A stretch of DNA of 64,000 nt from Pedobacter rhodius. GTDB taxonomy: Bacteria; Bacteroidota; Bacteroidia; Sphingobacteriales; Sphingobacteriaceae. The position numbers and the translations under genes are program-made. The notes below the pieces were generated by a model that was not told the DNA's origin, did no database searches, and was given only the letters and a program-made list of their open reading frames with translations. Every line of letters starts with the position of its first letter. Position 1 is the stretch's first letter. Below, in pieces: positions 26,784 through 35,330 of the stretch. The DNA is taken from assembly GCF_027213645.1 (NCBI RefSeq), contig NZ_JAPWGL010000001.1, positions 682,001 through 746,000 on the forward strand, given 5' to 3'.

Positions 26784-27464
26784 TTAACCGGAAATTTTCC
26801 AATCAATAGGTGCCAAATTATTCTGTACAAGCAATTGATTTGCCTTCGAAAAATGCTTCGATCCAAAAAAACCATAGTAAGCTGAAAAAGGCGAGGGATG
26901 GGCAGCAGTTAATACGTAATGCTTTTTCTGGTCGATTAAGGCTGCCTTTTGTTGCGCATATTTACCCCATAATAGAAATATAATATGCTCTCTTTTCTCA
27001 GAAAGTGCTTTAATAATTTCATCTGTAAATATTTCCCAGCCGTGGTTCTGGTGCGAACCAGCCTCTGAGGCACGCACCGTTAGCGTGGCGTTTAATAATA
27101 AAACGCCTTGTTCTGCCCATTGTATTAAATTGCCATGCTGGGGTGTTTTAAAATCTTCGATATCAGTTTCGAGTTCTTTATAAATGTTTTTTAATGATGG
27201 CGGAACGGCAACGCCTTTTTGTACCGAAAAAGATAAACCATGCGCCTGATTAACACCATGATAGGGGTCTTGCCCTAAAATAACAACTTTAACTTTATCG
27301 AATGGCGTGGTGTTTAATGCGTTGAATATATCAGCCCCTTTTGGATATACTTTATGCCCTTTTTCCTTTTCTTCCAATAAAAAGGATTTAAGGCTTTTCA
27401 TGTAATCCTTTTCAAATTCTTGTTCTAAAACAGCTAACCAGCCGGGTTCCAATGCAGCAGACAT
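26784..27464 (-). CDS. ung: Uracil-DNA glycosylase, family 1
   Basis: A 226-residue enzyme that removes uracil from DNA to start base-excision repair. The water-activating motif GQDPYHG is at 64-70 (D66 catalytic). The specificity pocket is [21 protein letters not shown], and the DNA-intercalation motif [14 protein letters not shown] lies near 190. Length and order are normal. The downstream alpha/beta hydrolase abuts it. A GATG-type heptad array sits just upstream of the ATG. Confidence 0.97.
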   Translation of the reverse strand: MSAALEPGWLAVLEQEFEKDYMKSLKSFLLEEKEKGHKVYPKGADIFNALNTTPFDKVKVVILGQDPYHGVNQAHGLSFSVQKGVAVPPSLKNIYKELETDIEDFKTPQHGNLIQWAEQGVLLLNATLTVRASEAGSHQNHGWEIFTDEIIKALSEKREHIIFLLWGKYAQQKAALIDQKKHYVLTAAHPSPFSAYYGFFGSKHFSKANQLLVQNNLAPIDWKISG

Positions 27465-27473
27465 AATATTATA

Positions 27474-27501
27474 ATGATGGATGATGTAAAATGGATAATG
27501 T
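27474..27501. repeat. Heptad array upstream of ung, ATG-type
   Basis: Four 7-mers in a row keep ATG in one phase: ATGATGG, ATGATGT, then AAAATGG and ATAATGT. The same GATG-rich 7-nt style appears at 37071, 42792 and, as its complement, at 53046. It lies between the ung start and the thioredoxin-like gene. Confidence 0.5.
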
Positions 27502-27547
27502 AATTCAATTTAGATCCAGAATTACAACCGATTTTAATCAGAAAAGT

Positions 27548-28066
27548 TTAATATTTCTTTTTTAGTATCATAAGAAAATCGCCTTCCAGAGTCGTTTTAG
27601 GATGCTCTACGATACGGCCCAATTCCTTACCTTTTTTATCATAGATTATAAAAGTTGGTACTTTTTCAATATTCAAACCGTTAATCAGGCCATTCTCTGC
27701 CTTCTTATGACCGTCCACTGCTATGATAGCTACATTTTTTTCTTTGAATTGTAACGCATCCAAAACCTTAAAAAAATTGGGCACATTTACTTTACTATCG
27801 CTACACCAGGTTCCGAAAACAATTTTGACATGTTCTTTTTTTACCAGTTTTTTCAATTCAATCATCGTTGCAGCATCTGGTATATAAGCGGCGTACAACG
27901 GATCGTACATTTCTTTAAATTCAGGAAAACTAACAATGCCTTCGCGGGTACATGTATTAATTAAAATCTCTTTATTGTGGGCTTCGTCGTGGATTTTTTT
28001 ATTTATTTCTTGTGCAGAAACATTCATAGCAAGCATAATTAGGGTTATAGACAGCAGATATTTCAT
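27548..28066 (-). CDS. Exported thioredoxin-fold protein with monothiol CxxS site
   Basis: A 172-residue protein with a signal peptide (1-19, ending NVSAQ) and a thioredoxin fold from about 65. The active-site position reads GTWCSDSKVNVP: C88 is present but the usual second cysteine is S91. The cis-Pro region (KVPTFIIYDKKGKELGR) is intact. A single thiol suggests a reductase acting through mixed disulfides, or a chaperone role, rather than a normal oxidoreductase. I recognise no named family beyond the fold. Confidence 0.75.
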   Translation of the reverse strand: MKYLLSITLIMLAMNVSAQEINKKIHDEAHNKEILINTCTREGIVSFPEFKEMYDPLYAAYIPDAATMIELKKLVKKEHVKIVFGTWCSDSKVNVPNFFKVLDALQFKEKNVAIIAVDGHKKAENGLINGLNIEKVPTFIIYDKKGKELGRIVEHPKTTLEGDFLMILKKKY

Positions 28067-28180
28067 GTTAGCAAATTGCTTTTTTTAGACTTGTAAATTT
28101 TTAATGAAATTATTGTTTTAAAATCTAATTTCTGCTATTTAAACACGATATTTGCAAAAAAATAATTTAGAATAAAATTT

Positions 28181-28720
28181 ATGCCAAATATTATCAGATT
28201 AATAGCGGGGTTTGCATTATTGGGTGGCGCTGTAGCTTTATTTATTTTCGGTTTCTGGCCTTGGGGAATTTTTGCCATTCTATTAGGAATAATAGTGCTC
28301 GTAACCTATTTCTTCAACGAGAATATGCTTTTAGCACAATGGTTTCTAAGGAAAGATAATATGCCAAAAGCAAAGATGTATTTAGATAGAATTACGAATT
28401 ATGAAAAGCAACTTATCAAACTTCAGCACGGTTATTATAATTTACTTGTTGGTTTAATTGAAAGCAGGACTGCGCCAATGAAATCAGAAAAGTATTTCAA
28501 AACAGCACTTAGCCTCGGTATGCAAATGGAACACAACATTGCACTGGCTAAATTAAGTTTAGCAGGTATTGCAATGGCAAAGCGAAATAAACGTGAAGCC
28601 ACGATGTATTTGGCAGAAGCCAAAAAAGCAGATAAAAATAAATTGCTGGCCGATCAGATTAAACAAATGAAAGATCAGATGGGGATGATGGACAAACAGC
28701 AGCAAGTTCGTTACAGATAA
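28181..28720 (+). CDS. Hypothetical membrane protein with helical repeat domain
   Basis: A 179-residue protein with two adjacent membrane helices (about 5-25 and 27-46, LIAGFALLGGAVALFIFGFW first). A cytosolic alpha-helical region follows that looks like tetratricopeptide repeats (MPKAKMYLDRITNYEKQL, SEKYFKTALSLGM, NKREATMYLAEAKKA). The tail is Gln/Met-rich. It is probably a small membrane scaffold of unknown role. A -7-like GATATTTG lies 27 nt before the ATG, and a terminator follows the stop. Confidence 0.65.
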   Translation: MPNIIRLIAGFALLGGAVALFIFGFWPWGIFAILLGIIVLVTYFFNENMLLAQWFLRKDNMPKAKMYLDRITNYEKQLIKLQHGYYNLLVGLIESRTAPMKSEKYFKTALSLGMQMEHNIALAKLSLAGIAMAKRNKREATMYLAEAKKADKNKLLADQIKQMKDQMGMMDKQQQVRYR

Positions 28721-28725
28721 AATAT

Positions 28726-28753
28726 AAGCCATTTCCATAAGAGATGGCTTTTT
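28726..28753 (+). terminator. Intrinsic terminator after the TPR-like membrane protein
   Basis: AAGCCAT (28726-28732) pairs with ATGGCTT (28744-28750) around an 11-nt loop, and the stem runs into a T-run to 28753. It begins 5 nt after the stop codon. Confidence 0.7.
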
Positions 28754-28773
28754 AGTTTAATAAGAATTTAATT

Positions 28774-29271
28774 TCAGGGATGATCTCTTCCGATAAACCG
28801 TTCCTTACCTAAAAGAAATTGTATAGCTCTTTTAACATTCCTATCAATTGAATCTTCCGTTTTCAAGTTAGCAATATATCTTATAATCTCTTTTTGTAAA
28901 TAGGGTGCCAATTGCTCAAAAACCACTTTTGCTGCTGTGCATTCTTCTAATGCCTCAATTAATTTTGGAGGCATCTCAATTGTTCTTTCAATTGAATCAA
29001 ACATAACTTCAAAAGTTGCCAGCTCACCAACATCTTTACCAGCAGCTTTTCTCATTGGTGTATTAAGATATAATCGCCAGTTACCGGCATATTTTACTAG
29101 TGTTTGTTTAAAATCATGGCCATCAATTTTTATTTTAACCGGAATTTTACCTTTATCTTTTCCTGCTTGTTGAAAAAGACATTTTAACTGAATTTCCGGG
29201 ACAAATACAAAAGGATTTATGCCGATAATATGTATTTCTGCTTCGAATGAACTGAGTTTGATTTCTTCCAT
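28774..29271 (-). CDS. YdeI/OmpD-associated family protein with DUF1905 domain
   Basis: About 165 residues from the ATG at 29271. The N-terminal half is a DUF1905 barrel (GNWRLYLNTPMRKAAGKDVG). The C-terminal half is the helical Omdp_C region (PPKLIEALEECTAA then FEQLAPYLQKEIIRYI, ending RFIGRDHP). The family occurs widely as a stress-associated cytosolic protein without a known reaction. An upstream in-frame ATG at 29298 would add nine residues; the shorter start gives the usual N-terminus. Confidence 0.8.
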   Translation of the reverse strand: MEEIKLSSFEAEIHIIGINPFVFVPEIQLKCLFQQAGKDKGKIPVKIKIDGHDFKQTLVKYAGNWRLYLNTPMRKAAGKDVGELATFEVMFDSIERTIEMPPKLIEALEECTAAKVVFEQLAPYLQKEIIRYIANLKTEDSIDRNVKRAIQFLLGKERFIGRDHP

Positions 29272-29403
29272 AGTAAGATTGACAGTTAAAATTAGCATTT
29301 TTAATAACCGGCTAAAAATATTTATTCCTGTCAGGAATGTGCTTTTTCAATTCTTTAAAACCAAATCAATTTAAGGATTGTAGTGTATAAAAACTTTATA
29401 CCT

Positions 29404-29958
29404 ATGGCAACATCACAAGAAGGAAGTACTAACAATACTCAGGAAGAAGACAACATTAAAGATTTAGGCGGCAAAGAAGCTGTAACCAAACTTAAGGAAT
29501 TAGCCGAAAAGGCGGAAAGCTGTTTCTTTTGTACAAATATCAAAACAGGCCTACCTTTATCTGTAAGGCCAATGGCTATTCAGCAGGTTGATGAAGAGGG
29601 AAACATCTGGTTTATGAGTATGAAAGACAGCCATAAAAATGAGGAAATTGCATCAGACCCTTTTACCCATTTATTTTTTCAGGCAAGTGCCCACTCCGGG
29701 TTTGTAAATGTTTATGGTATTTCTGAAATCAGCCGGGATCAGGCTAAGATTGACGAACTTTGGACGCCTATAATTAAAACATGGTTTCAAGGTGGAAAAG
29801 ACGACCCGAATATTACTTTGATTAAAGTTATCCCATCAGAAGCTTATTATTGGGATAACAAACATGGAAACGCTGTGGCATTTCTGAAAATGGCTGCTTC
29901 TGTTATAAGCGGAAAAACGATGGATGATTCGGTAGAGGGAATTTTGGATATTGATTAA
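29404..29958 (+). CDS. Pyridoxamine 5'-phosphate oxidase-like flavin-binding protein
   Basis: 184 residues from the ATG at 29404 (an in-frame GTG at 29383 would add seven). It has the split-barrel fold of the general-stress/PNPOx family: LPLSVRPMAIQQVDEEGNIWF, then HLFFQASAHSGFVNVYGISE, and PSEAYYWDNKHGNAVAF near the end. Such proteins bind FMN or F420-like cofactors. The true PNPOx substrate residues are not evident, so a stress-type flavoprotein is the safer call. Confidence 0.85.
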   Translation: MATSQEGSTNNTQEEDNIKDLGGKEAVTKLKELAEKAESCFFCTNIKTGLPLSVRPMAIQQVDEEGNIWFMSMKDSHKNEEIASDPFTHLFFQASAHSGFVNVYGISEISRDQAKIDELWTPIIKTWFQGGKDDPNITLIKVIPSEAYYWDNKHGNAVAFLKMAASVISGKTMDDSVEGILDID

Positions 29959-30044
29959 AAAGGATTTTGTTTATAATCGGTTAACTGGTCATTATAATTG
30001 CAGACAATTAGCGCTAAACTGGTTATTGTTTAGGCCTTAGTAAG

Positions 30045-30072
30045 CCAATTGCAAACTGTTAACTGCAACCTG
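30045..30072. repeat. Heptad array before a convergent small gene, ACTG-type
   Basis: Four consecutive 7-mers share TG at the end: CCAATTG, CAAACTG, then TTAACTG and CAACCTG. The ACTG core is the same family as at 5434-5517 and 58557-58591. Upstream, 29979-30030, partly complementary GGTTAACTGG-like words suggest an opposed arm, in weaker phase. It fills the junction between convergent genes. Confidence 0.5.
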
Positions 30073-30074
30073 TT

Positions 30075-30287
30075 TTATTTATCACCTAAATAATCAAATC
30101 CTTCGAATTCTTCTCTTTGATTTCTTTTAGATAAGATATCATCTTCTTCGGCTTCAGCTCTTTTAAAGAAGAATGCTTCTGCTTGGATTCTTTTGATTAG
30201 CTGATGAACCAAAGATAAATCGAAGGCTTCTTTACTCAACTTAATGCAGTATTCTCTTTCGGTGATTTCTAAACTTGAAGTATTCAT
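30075..30287 (-). CDS. Small conserved-type hypothetical protein
   Basis: A 70-residue acidic, largely helical protein (ITEREYCIKLSKEAFDLSLV then HQLIKRIQAEAFFFKR), ending EEFEGFDYLGDK. No membrane segment and no signal. A partner toxin is not present, so there is no basis for calling it an antitoxin. It has an ATG start and follows a strong terminator on the lysS side. Probably a real small gene; function unknown. Confidence 0.55.
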   Translation of the reverse strand: MNTSSLEITEREYCIKLSKEAFDLSLVHQLIKRIQAEAFFFKRAEAEEDDILSKRNQREEFEGFDYLGDK

Positions 30288-30324
30288 AACGCAATGATTT
30301 TATTGTCGATTGCTGTAAATATAG

Positions 30325-30359
30325 AAAAGGCTTGCTAAATAATTGTTAGCAAGCCTTTT
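30325..30359 (-). terminator. Terminator of lysS (bidirectional form)
   Basis: A perfect 14-bp stem pairs 30325-30338 with 30346-30359 around a 7-nt loop, with AAAA on one side and TTTT on the other. It lies 34 nt past the lysS stop and can end transcription on the minus strand. Confidence 0.85.
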
Positions 30360-30392
30360 AAGTTTATGTTATGCTTTTGTTAATACCTTAAC

Positions 30393-32102
30393 CTATTTAT
30401 GAGAAAGGAATAGGCCATCATCCGTTTTGGCAACCTTTAAAATTCCTTTTCCGGTTAAAGCTTTTAAAGTGGTGTCCCACTTTTTATTGCTCCAATCGGT
30501 TAGTTTCGCTTTGACGTCAGTTAACAAAGCTTGTTCTCCTTCTTTAACTAAAGTATATAATTCAGTCTCTTCAGGTGTTAACTCTAATTTCTTTTTCTCC
30601 GGACGCATTTGCGGGAAAAACAAAACTTCCTGAATGGTACTTTGATTCGTCATTAACATCACTAAACGGTCGATACCAATGCCCAAGCCTGAAGTAGGCG
30701 GCATGCCGTATTCCAGCGCACGAACAAAATCATCATCCATTGCCATTGCTTCATCGTCGCCACGGGCAGCGAGTTTTAACTGATCTTCCAGGCGTTCTTT
30801 CTGATCAATCGGATCGTTTAATTCCGAATAAGCATTGGCGATTTCTTTACCATTAACAAATAACTCGAAACGCTCAACCAAGCCTTCAGCAGAACGATGC
30901 TTTTTGGCCAATGGAGTCATTTCAATCGGGTAATCGGTAATGTATGTTGGCTGAATTAAGTTTGCTTCGACCTTTGCACCGAAAATTTCATCAATTAATT
31001 TACCACGACCCATTGTAGAATCGATTTCAATGCCCATTTCATTACATTTTACAGCAATTTCATCTTCGGTCATTGCTGAAACATCGACGCCAGTATATTT
31101 TTGAATCGATTCGTACATGGTCAGTTTTTCGTATGGCCCTTCAAAATTGATTTCGTTAGCACCAACTTTAACTACAGCAGAACCATTTGTCGCAATCGCA
31201 ACTTTTTCTAAACATTCTTCAACCATGGCCATCATCCAGATATAATCTTTATAGGCTACATAAATCTCCATTGAAGTAAATTCGGGATTATGTGTACGGT
31301 CCATACCTTCGTTGCGGAACATTTTACCGAACTCGTAAACGCCATCAAAACCGGCAACGATTAAGCGCTTCAAATACAATTCATTTGCAATACGCAAATA
31401 AAGCGGCATGTCCAGCGTATTATGATGTGTTGCAAACGGACGCGCCGCCGCGCCGCCATGAATGGGCTGAAGAATCGGTGTTTCCACTTCCATCCATCCC
31501 TGATTATCAAAATAACTGCGCATGGTATTAATAACCTTGCTGCGTTTAATGAAAATCTGTTTGTAATCCGGATTTACGGTTAAATCGACATAACGCATGC
31601 GATAACGCAGTTCAGGATCCGTAAAGCCGTCATAAATATTTCCATCATCATCACGTTTTACCACCGGTAAAGGGCGTAATGATTTTGCCAGAACTGTAAA
31701 ATCGGTAACATGAACAGAAATTTCACCGGTTTGAGTGGTAAAAACATAGCCTTTAACGCCAATATAATCGCCAAGATCCAACAACTTTTTAAAAACAGTG
31801 TTGTATAGCGTTTTATCTTCATCAGGACAAAGATCATCACGCTTTAAATAGAGTTGAACACGGCCGGTAGAATCCTGTAATTCAGCAAAAGATGCACTGC
31901 CCATAATCCGGCGTGTCATTAATCTTCCTGCAATGCTGATGGTCTTATAAGCGGTTTTATCTTTTTCGTAGTTTGTATTAATATCTGCAGCATATGCATT
32001 AACTTCATATGATTCGGCAGGATAAGGCTCAATGCCCAGTTCGCGTAATTGTTTCAGCGACTCACGTCGCAATATTTCTTGTTCTGATAATCCTATACTC
32101 AT
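30393..32102 (-). CDS. lysS: Lysyl-tRNA synthetase, class II
   Basis: 569 residues from the ATG at 32102, giving MSIGLSEQEILRRESLKQLR, the usual LysRS start. The in-frame GTG upstream lies in a dispersed palindrome and is unlikely. An OB-fold tRNA-binding domain (about 50-160) precedes the catalytic core with FIKRSKVINTMRSYFDNQGW (motif 1), FRNEGMDRTHNPEFT (motif 2) and GLGIGIDRLVML (motif 3). A C-terminal extension of about 65 residues follows motif 3. It charges tRNA-Lys. The terminator at 30325-30359 ends the unit. Confidence 0.97.
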   Translation of the reverse strand: MSIGLSEQEILRRESLKQLRELGIEPYPAESYEVNAYAADINTNYEKDKTAYKTISIAGRLMTRRIMGSASFAELQDSTGRVQLYLKRDDLCPDEDKTLYNTVFKKLLDLGDYIGVKGYVFTTQTGEISVHVTDFTVLAKSLRPLPVVKRDDDGNIYDGFTDPELRYRMRYVDLTVNPDYKQIFIKRSKVINTMRSYFDNQGWMEVETPILQPIHGGAAARPFATHHNTLDMPLYLRIANELYLKRLIVAGFDGVYEFGKMFRNEGMDRTHNPEFTSMEIYVAYKDYIWMMAMVEECLEKVAIATNGSAVVKVGANEINFEGPYEKLTMYESIQKYTGVDVSAMTEDEIAVKCNEMGIEIDSTMGRGKLIDEIFGAKVEANLIQPTYITDYPIEMTPLAKKHRSAEGLVERFELFVNGKEIANAYSELNDPIDQKERLEDQLKLAARGDDEAMAMDDDFVRALEYGMPPTSGLGIGIDRLVMLMTNQSTIQEVLFFPQMRPEKKKLELTPEETELYTLVKEGEQALLTDVKAKLTDWSNKKWDTTLKALTGKGILKVAKTDDGLFLSHK

Positions 32103-32140
32103 TTCGGGTATTTTTTGCAAAAGTAATGAAAATCCTCCGT

Positions 32141-32213
32141 CATTGCGAGGCACGAAGCAATCTTTATAATTTACAAGTTCTTTTATGATAAGATTGCTTC
32201 GTGCCTCGCAATG
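32141..32213. repeat. Dispersed 24-bp perfect palindrome
   Basis: CATTGCGAGGCACGAAGC opens a 24-nt arm (32141-32164) that is perfectly complementary to 32190-32213 around a 25-nt loop. It lies between the stop of the acyl-CoA ligase and the start of lysS. Words of this kind (CATTGCGAGGCACGAAGCAA) are spread through many bacterial genomes as intergenic palindromes. A worn half copy occurs at 44854-44887. Confidence 0.85.
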
Positions 32214-32223
32214 ATGAGTTTAA

Positions 32224-34140
32224 TTATGATTCCGCTTCTACGCCTTCTTCGTACATTCCGTTGATCGCATCCGCATATTTCTTTTCTACAATCCGGCGTT
32301 TGACTTTTAGCGTTGGCGTAATTTCGCCTTCATCAATATTGAAAGGGTTACGTTTAATTCTAAAGTTTTTAATACGCTCGAACTTGGCCAGTTCATTAGA
32401 GATTTTCTTAATGTCTTGCTCCATCCAGTCGATAATTTCAGGATTGCTGATAAATGGATCGGCTTCTTCGAAAAATGATGGTTTTAAATGGAAAGTTTCC
32501 TCCAGAGTTTCCCGGTTTGGAATGATAATGGCTGTTATAAATTCCCGTTTATCGCCAATCAGAAACAACTGGTCGATTTTTGGGCTTTTTAGGTAAATGT
32601 TCTCTACTGGTGTAGGATAAACATTTTTACCGTAAGCATTTACAATCATATTTTTTAAACGATCAGTAATTTGAAGATTACCCTTGTAAAAACGGCCAAT
32701 ATCCCCTGTATGAAACCACATATCCTTATCGATAGCTTCGGCGGTTTCGGCAGGTTTATTGAAATAACCTTTCATGACACAATGACCGCGAACAATTACT
32801 TCGCCTTCTGCGCACTCAAATTCTTCGTTAAAAGTTTCGTGAGTTTGAATATTAATGACTGCTTTACTTTCTACATCCTGGATGCCAATTTCAATACCCG
32901 GAATAACCCTTCCGACAGTTCCGTAAACCTGCCTGTGGTATTCTGTTACCGACATCACCGGAGAAGTTTCTGTTAGGCCAAAACCTTCCAGTATTTTGAT
33001 ACCCAAATCACCGAAAAACTCCCCGACATTTTTCGGTAACGCAGCGCCACCGGAAATCATAAATTTTAACCGGCCGCCGGTTTTCTCTTTTATTTTACTA
33101 AATACCAATTTTTCTGCGATTCCTTTCTTGGCCGATAAAATCAGTCCGGGATTTTTACCTGCTTCCTTCGCCACCCGGTATTTATTTCCCGTTTCCAACG
33201 CCCAGGTAAATATTTTAGCTTTTGTTCCACCGCCAGCTGTTCCCGATTTTATTGCCTTATCGTGAATACGCTCCAATAGTCTTGGTACGCAGCTCATCAC
33301 CGTTGGACGAACTTCACCCATGTTTTTGGCCAGTAATTCTAAACTTTGTGCGAAAGCGATTTTACAGCCTTGAGCACAACAAACATGGTAAGTTGCCGTA
33401 CGTTCAAATACGTGAGACAATGGCAAAAACGAAAGGAAAGTTTCAGTCTGGTCGATTACCGGAATTTGTTGTAAACAAACCTCAACGTTTTTTACAAAGT
33501 TGTAATGTGTTAACATAACGCCTTTGGGTGTTCCTGTTGTACCAGATGTGTAAATTAATGAGGAAACATCGCTCGGTAAAACTAAGCTTCTGCATTGTTC
33601 AATTTCTGCTTTTTCAGCAGCTGTAACCTGGTGTTTAAGTGCCAGAATATCAGAAAAAGCAATTACTTCAACATTAACATCAGCAGGTACGGTTACTTTT
33701 TCAAAATCTTTAAAAGCCGGGATAATATATTTTAATTCTTTACAATTGGCTGCGACTTTTAATACTTTACGATATAAAAAGTTATTGCCGACAAGTATTC
33801 CTTTTATGCCTGAATCATTAATTATGTAGGCAACTTCCTGCTCAGAAAGCGTAGGATAAATAGAAACATTAATTACACCAATTTGCTGAATACCCTGGTC
33901 ATAATAAACATATTCAGGTGAATTCTCAATCATCAGTCCAAGGCGATCACCTTTCTTTATTCCTTTCTCTAAAAAGTAGGCAGAAACAGCATCAGCTCTC
34001 TTCAATGTATCTTCGAAGGAAATCTCTGTCCATTCCGCACCTTGTTTGTGTATTAAAAAAGTTTCTGTTGGTTTGTGAATATTTTTTACAACATTCCTTA
34101 AAAGGGTAGGGATGGTTGAAAATTCGTTAATTAATGGCAT
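32224..34140 (-). CDS. Long-chain-fatty-acid-CoA ligase (AMP-forming)
   Basis: A 638-residue adenylate-forming enzyme. The phosphate-binding motif SLIYTSGTTGTPKGVMLTH is near residue 195, the adenine motif is ILEGFGLTETSP, and DMWFHTGDIGRF and LKNMIVNAYGKNVYP form the hinge and catalytic-lysine region. The length and the order (with FLPLSHVFERTA) place it with FadD15-like long-chain ligases. It activates fatty acids to acyl-CoA at the membrane for breakdown or lipid synthesis. It is not in an operon with beta-oxidation genes here. Confidence 0.93.
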   Translation of the reverse strand: MPLINEFSTIPTLLRNVVKNIHKPTETFLIHKQGAEWTEISFEDTLKRADAVSAYFLEKGIKKGDRLGLMIENSPEYVYYDQGIQQIGVINVSIYPTLSEQEVAYIINDSGIKGILVGNNFLYRKVLKVAANCKELKYIIPAFKDFEKVTVPADVNVEVIAFSDILALKHQVTAAEKAEIEQCRSLVLPSDVSSLIYTSGTTGTPKGVMLTHYNFVKNVEVCLQQIPVIDQTETFLSFLPLSHVFERTATYHVCCAQGCKIAFAQSLELLAKNMGEVRPTVMSCVPRLLERIHDKAIKSGTAGGGTKAKIFTWALETGNKYRVAKEAGKNPGLILSAKKGIAEKLVFSKIKEKTGGRLKFMISGGAALPKNVGEFFGDLGIKILEGFGLTETSPVMSVTEYHRQVYGTVGRVIPGIEIGIQDVESKAVINIQTHETFNEEFECAEGEVIVRGHCVMKGYFNKPAETAEAIDKDMWFHTGDIGRFYKGNLQITDRLKNMIVNAYGKNVYPTPVENIYLKSPKIDQLFLIGDKREFITAIIIPNRETLEETFHLKPSFFEEADPFISNPEIIDWMEQDIKKISNELAKFERIKNFRIKRNPFNIDEGEITPTLKVKRRIVEKKYADAINGMYEEGVEAES

Positions 34141-34337
34141 TGCTCTTTATTTGGTATTCGTTATAATCAACAATTATAATGCTTTTTGGTTTAAAAATGC
34201 AAATTGATACGTTTTCAATAGATTAAAAGCAGTATAATAGTTCCCGTAGATTACAAGATTTTCGCAGATTTAAAAGGAAGTAGATCTATAACTCTGTAAA
34301 ATCTACTGATATTTTCGGAAAAATCTTTTTAACTGTA

Positions 34338-34366
34338 AAAAAAAAGGCCCCATTAAATGGAGCCTT
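34338..34366 (-). terminator. Terminator of the isc operon
   Basis: A 10-nt arm (34344-34353, AAGGCCCCAT) pairs at 9 of 10 positions with 34357-34366 around a short loop. On the minus strand it is followed by a run of T (A-run 34337-34345 on the plus strand). It lies 20 nt after the iscA stop. Confidence 0.75.
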
Positions 34367-34385
34367 CTAAAATTATTTACAGATC

Positions 34386-34712
34386 TTAAACGGAGAAACT
34401 TTCGCCACAACCGCAAGTACGGCTGGCATTAGGGTTTACAAAATTGAAACCCTTTCCATTTAATCCGTCTGTAAAATCTAATTCAGTTCCGGCTAAATAA
34501 AGGAACGACTTCATATCTAACGCGATTTTGATTCCTCTATCTTCAAAAAACTGATCGCCTTTTTGCTCTTCATTATCAAAATCTAAATTGTACGATAAAC
34601 CTGAACAGCCACCACCTTTCACAGAAACGCGTAAAAAGTAATCAGAACTCATTTCAGAATCCTGCATCAGGTGATCAATTTTTTCTTTTGCTTTATCGGT
34701 TATAGTAATCAT
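34386..34712 (-). CDS. iscA: Iron-sulfur cluster assembly protein IscA (HesB/SufA family)
   Basis: 108 residues from the ATG at 34712 (MITITDKAKEKIDHLM); the upstream in-frame start lies inside repeat DNA. The three conserved cysteines are present, one in VKGGGCSGLSYNL and two in SRTCGCGESF at the end. A-type proteins bind iron or Fe-S clusters and deliver them to apo-proteins. It is the third gene of iscS-iscU-iscA. A heptad array fills the gap to iscU. Confidence 0.95.
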   Translation of the reverse strand: MITITDKAKEKIDHLMQDSEMSSDYFLRVSVKGGGCSGLSYNLDFDNEEQKGDQFFEDRGIKIALDMKSFLYLAGTELDFTDGLNGKGFNFVNPNASRTCGCGESFSV

Positions 34713-34718
34713 AGTATC

Positions 34719-34795
34719 GAGATTTGAGTATCGAGTATCAAGTATCAAGTATCAAGATTTGAGTAGTACATCTTGATACTTATATCTTGCTACTT
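34719..34795. repeat. Heptad-phased inverted array between iscU and iscA
   Basis: Eleven 7-mers run in perfect phase from 34719 to 34795, just above the iscA ATG. The left arm has GAGTATC twice (34726, 34733) and AAGTATC twice (34740, 34747). The right arm has its complement GATACTT (34775) with related ATATCTT and GCTACTT. Twelve bases, AAGTATCAAGAT at 34747-34758, pair perfectly with 34770-34781 around an 11-nt loop. It could be a strong intra-operon hairpin. Confidence 0.8.
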
Positions 34796-34799
34796 TGTT

Positions 34800-35213
34800 C
34801 TAATGGTGTGATTTCTCTAAAACAATTGCTTCTAAACCATTTTTAACACGATAATCGTTAATGGCCGATTTAATTGCATCTTCTGCTAATACCGAACAGT
34901 GAATTTTAACAGGAGGTAAAGCCAGTTCCTCAACAATATCCATATTGTCGATAGTTAAAGCTTCATCAATTGTTTTTCCTTTTAACCATTCTGTAGCTAA
35001 AGAAGAAGATGCGATAGCTGAACCACAACCAAATGTTTTAAATTTAGCATCGGTGATAACGTTATCTTCTCCAACTTCAATTTGCAAACGCATTACGTCG
35101 CCACACTCAGGTGCACCAACTAAGCCTGTTCCTACAAATTTACTGTCTTTATTTAATGTACCTACATTACGTGGGTTATTGTAATGGTCAATTACTTTTT
35201 CTGAATATGCCAT
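34800..35213 (-). CDS. iscU: Fe-S cluster scaffold protein IscU
   Basis: A 137-residue scaffold that receives sulfur from IscS and builds [2Fe-2S]/[4Fe-4S] clusters. The start is YSEKVIDHYNNPRNVGTL. The three cluster cysteines are in GAPECGDVMRL, KTFGCGSAIAS and VKIHCSVLAEDA, with the conserved Asp in CGDVM. It sits between iscS and iscA. No hscA, hscB or fdx gene follows, so the cluster is the short form seen in several Bacteroidota. Confidence 0.96.
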   Translation of the reverse strand: MAYSEKVIDHYNNPRNVGTLNKDSKFVGTGLVGAPECGDVMRLQIEVGEDNVITDAKFKTFGCGSAIASSSLATEWLKGKTIDEALTIDNMDIVEELALPPVKIHCSVLAEDAIKSAINDYRVKNGLEAIVLEKSHH

Positions 35214-35258
35214 GTCTTTATTTTTTTAGCCTTCTGTGAAGGGGATTATTAATTTTTT

Positions 35259-35328
35259 GCTTAAAGCTTAAAGACCAAAGTCTAAAGCGCTTAGCTTTTC
35301 GCTTTTATCTTTCTGCTTTAGTCTTTTT
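35259..35328. repeat. Heptad-phased inverted array between iscS and iscU, AAAG/CTTT
   Basis: On the left, 7-mers keep AAAG every 7 nt (read as AAAGCTT, AAAGACC, AAAGTCT). From about 35292 the 7-mers keep CTTT (GCTTTTC, GCTTTTA, TCTTTCT, GCTTTAG). AAAGTCTAAAGC (35277-35288) pairs with 35315-35326 at 11 of 12 positions. A one-armed relative is at 37641-37675. Confidence 0.75.
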
Positions 35329-35330
35329 GC

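Noticed and set aside
30075..30287. Antitoxin of a toxin-antitoxin pair
   Set aside because: Small and acidic, but no adjacent toxin gene, no DNA-binding motif and an intervening terminator.
32103..32153. Upstream GTG start for lysS adding 17 residues
   Set aside because: The extension falls in the dispersed palindrome and does not match LysRS N-termini. ATG at 32102 fits.
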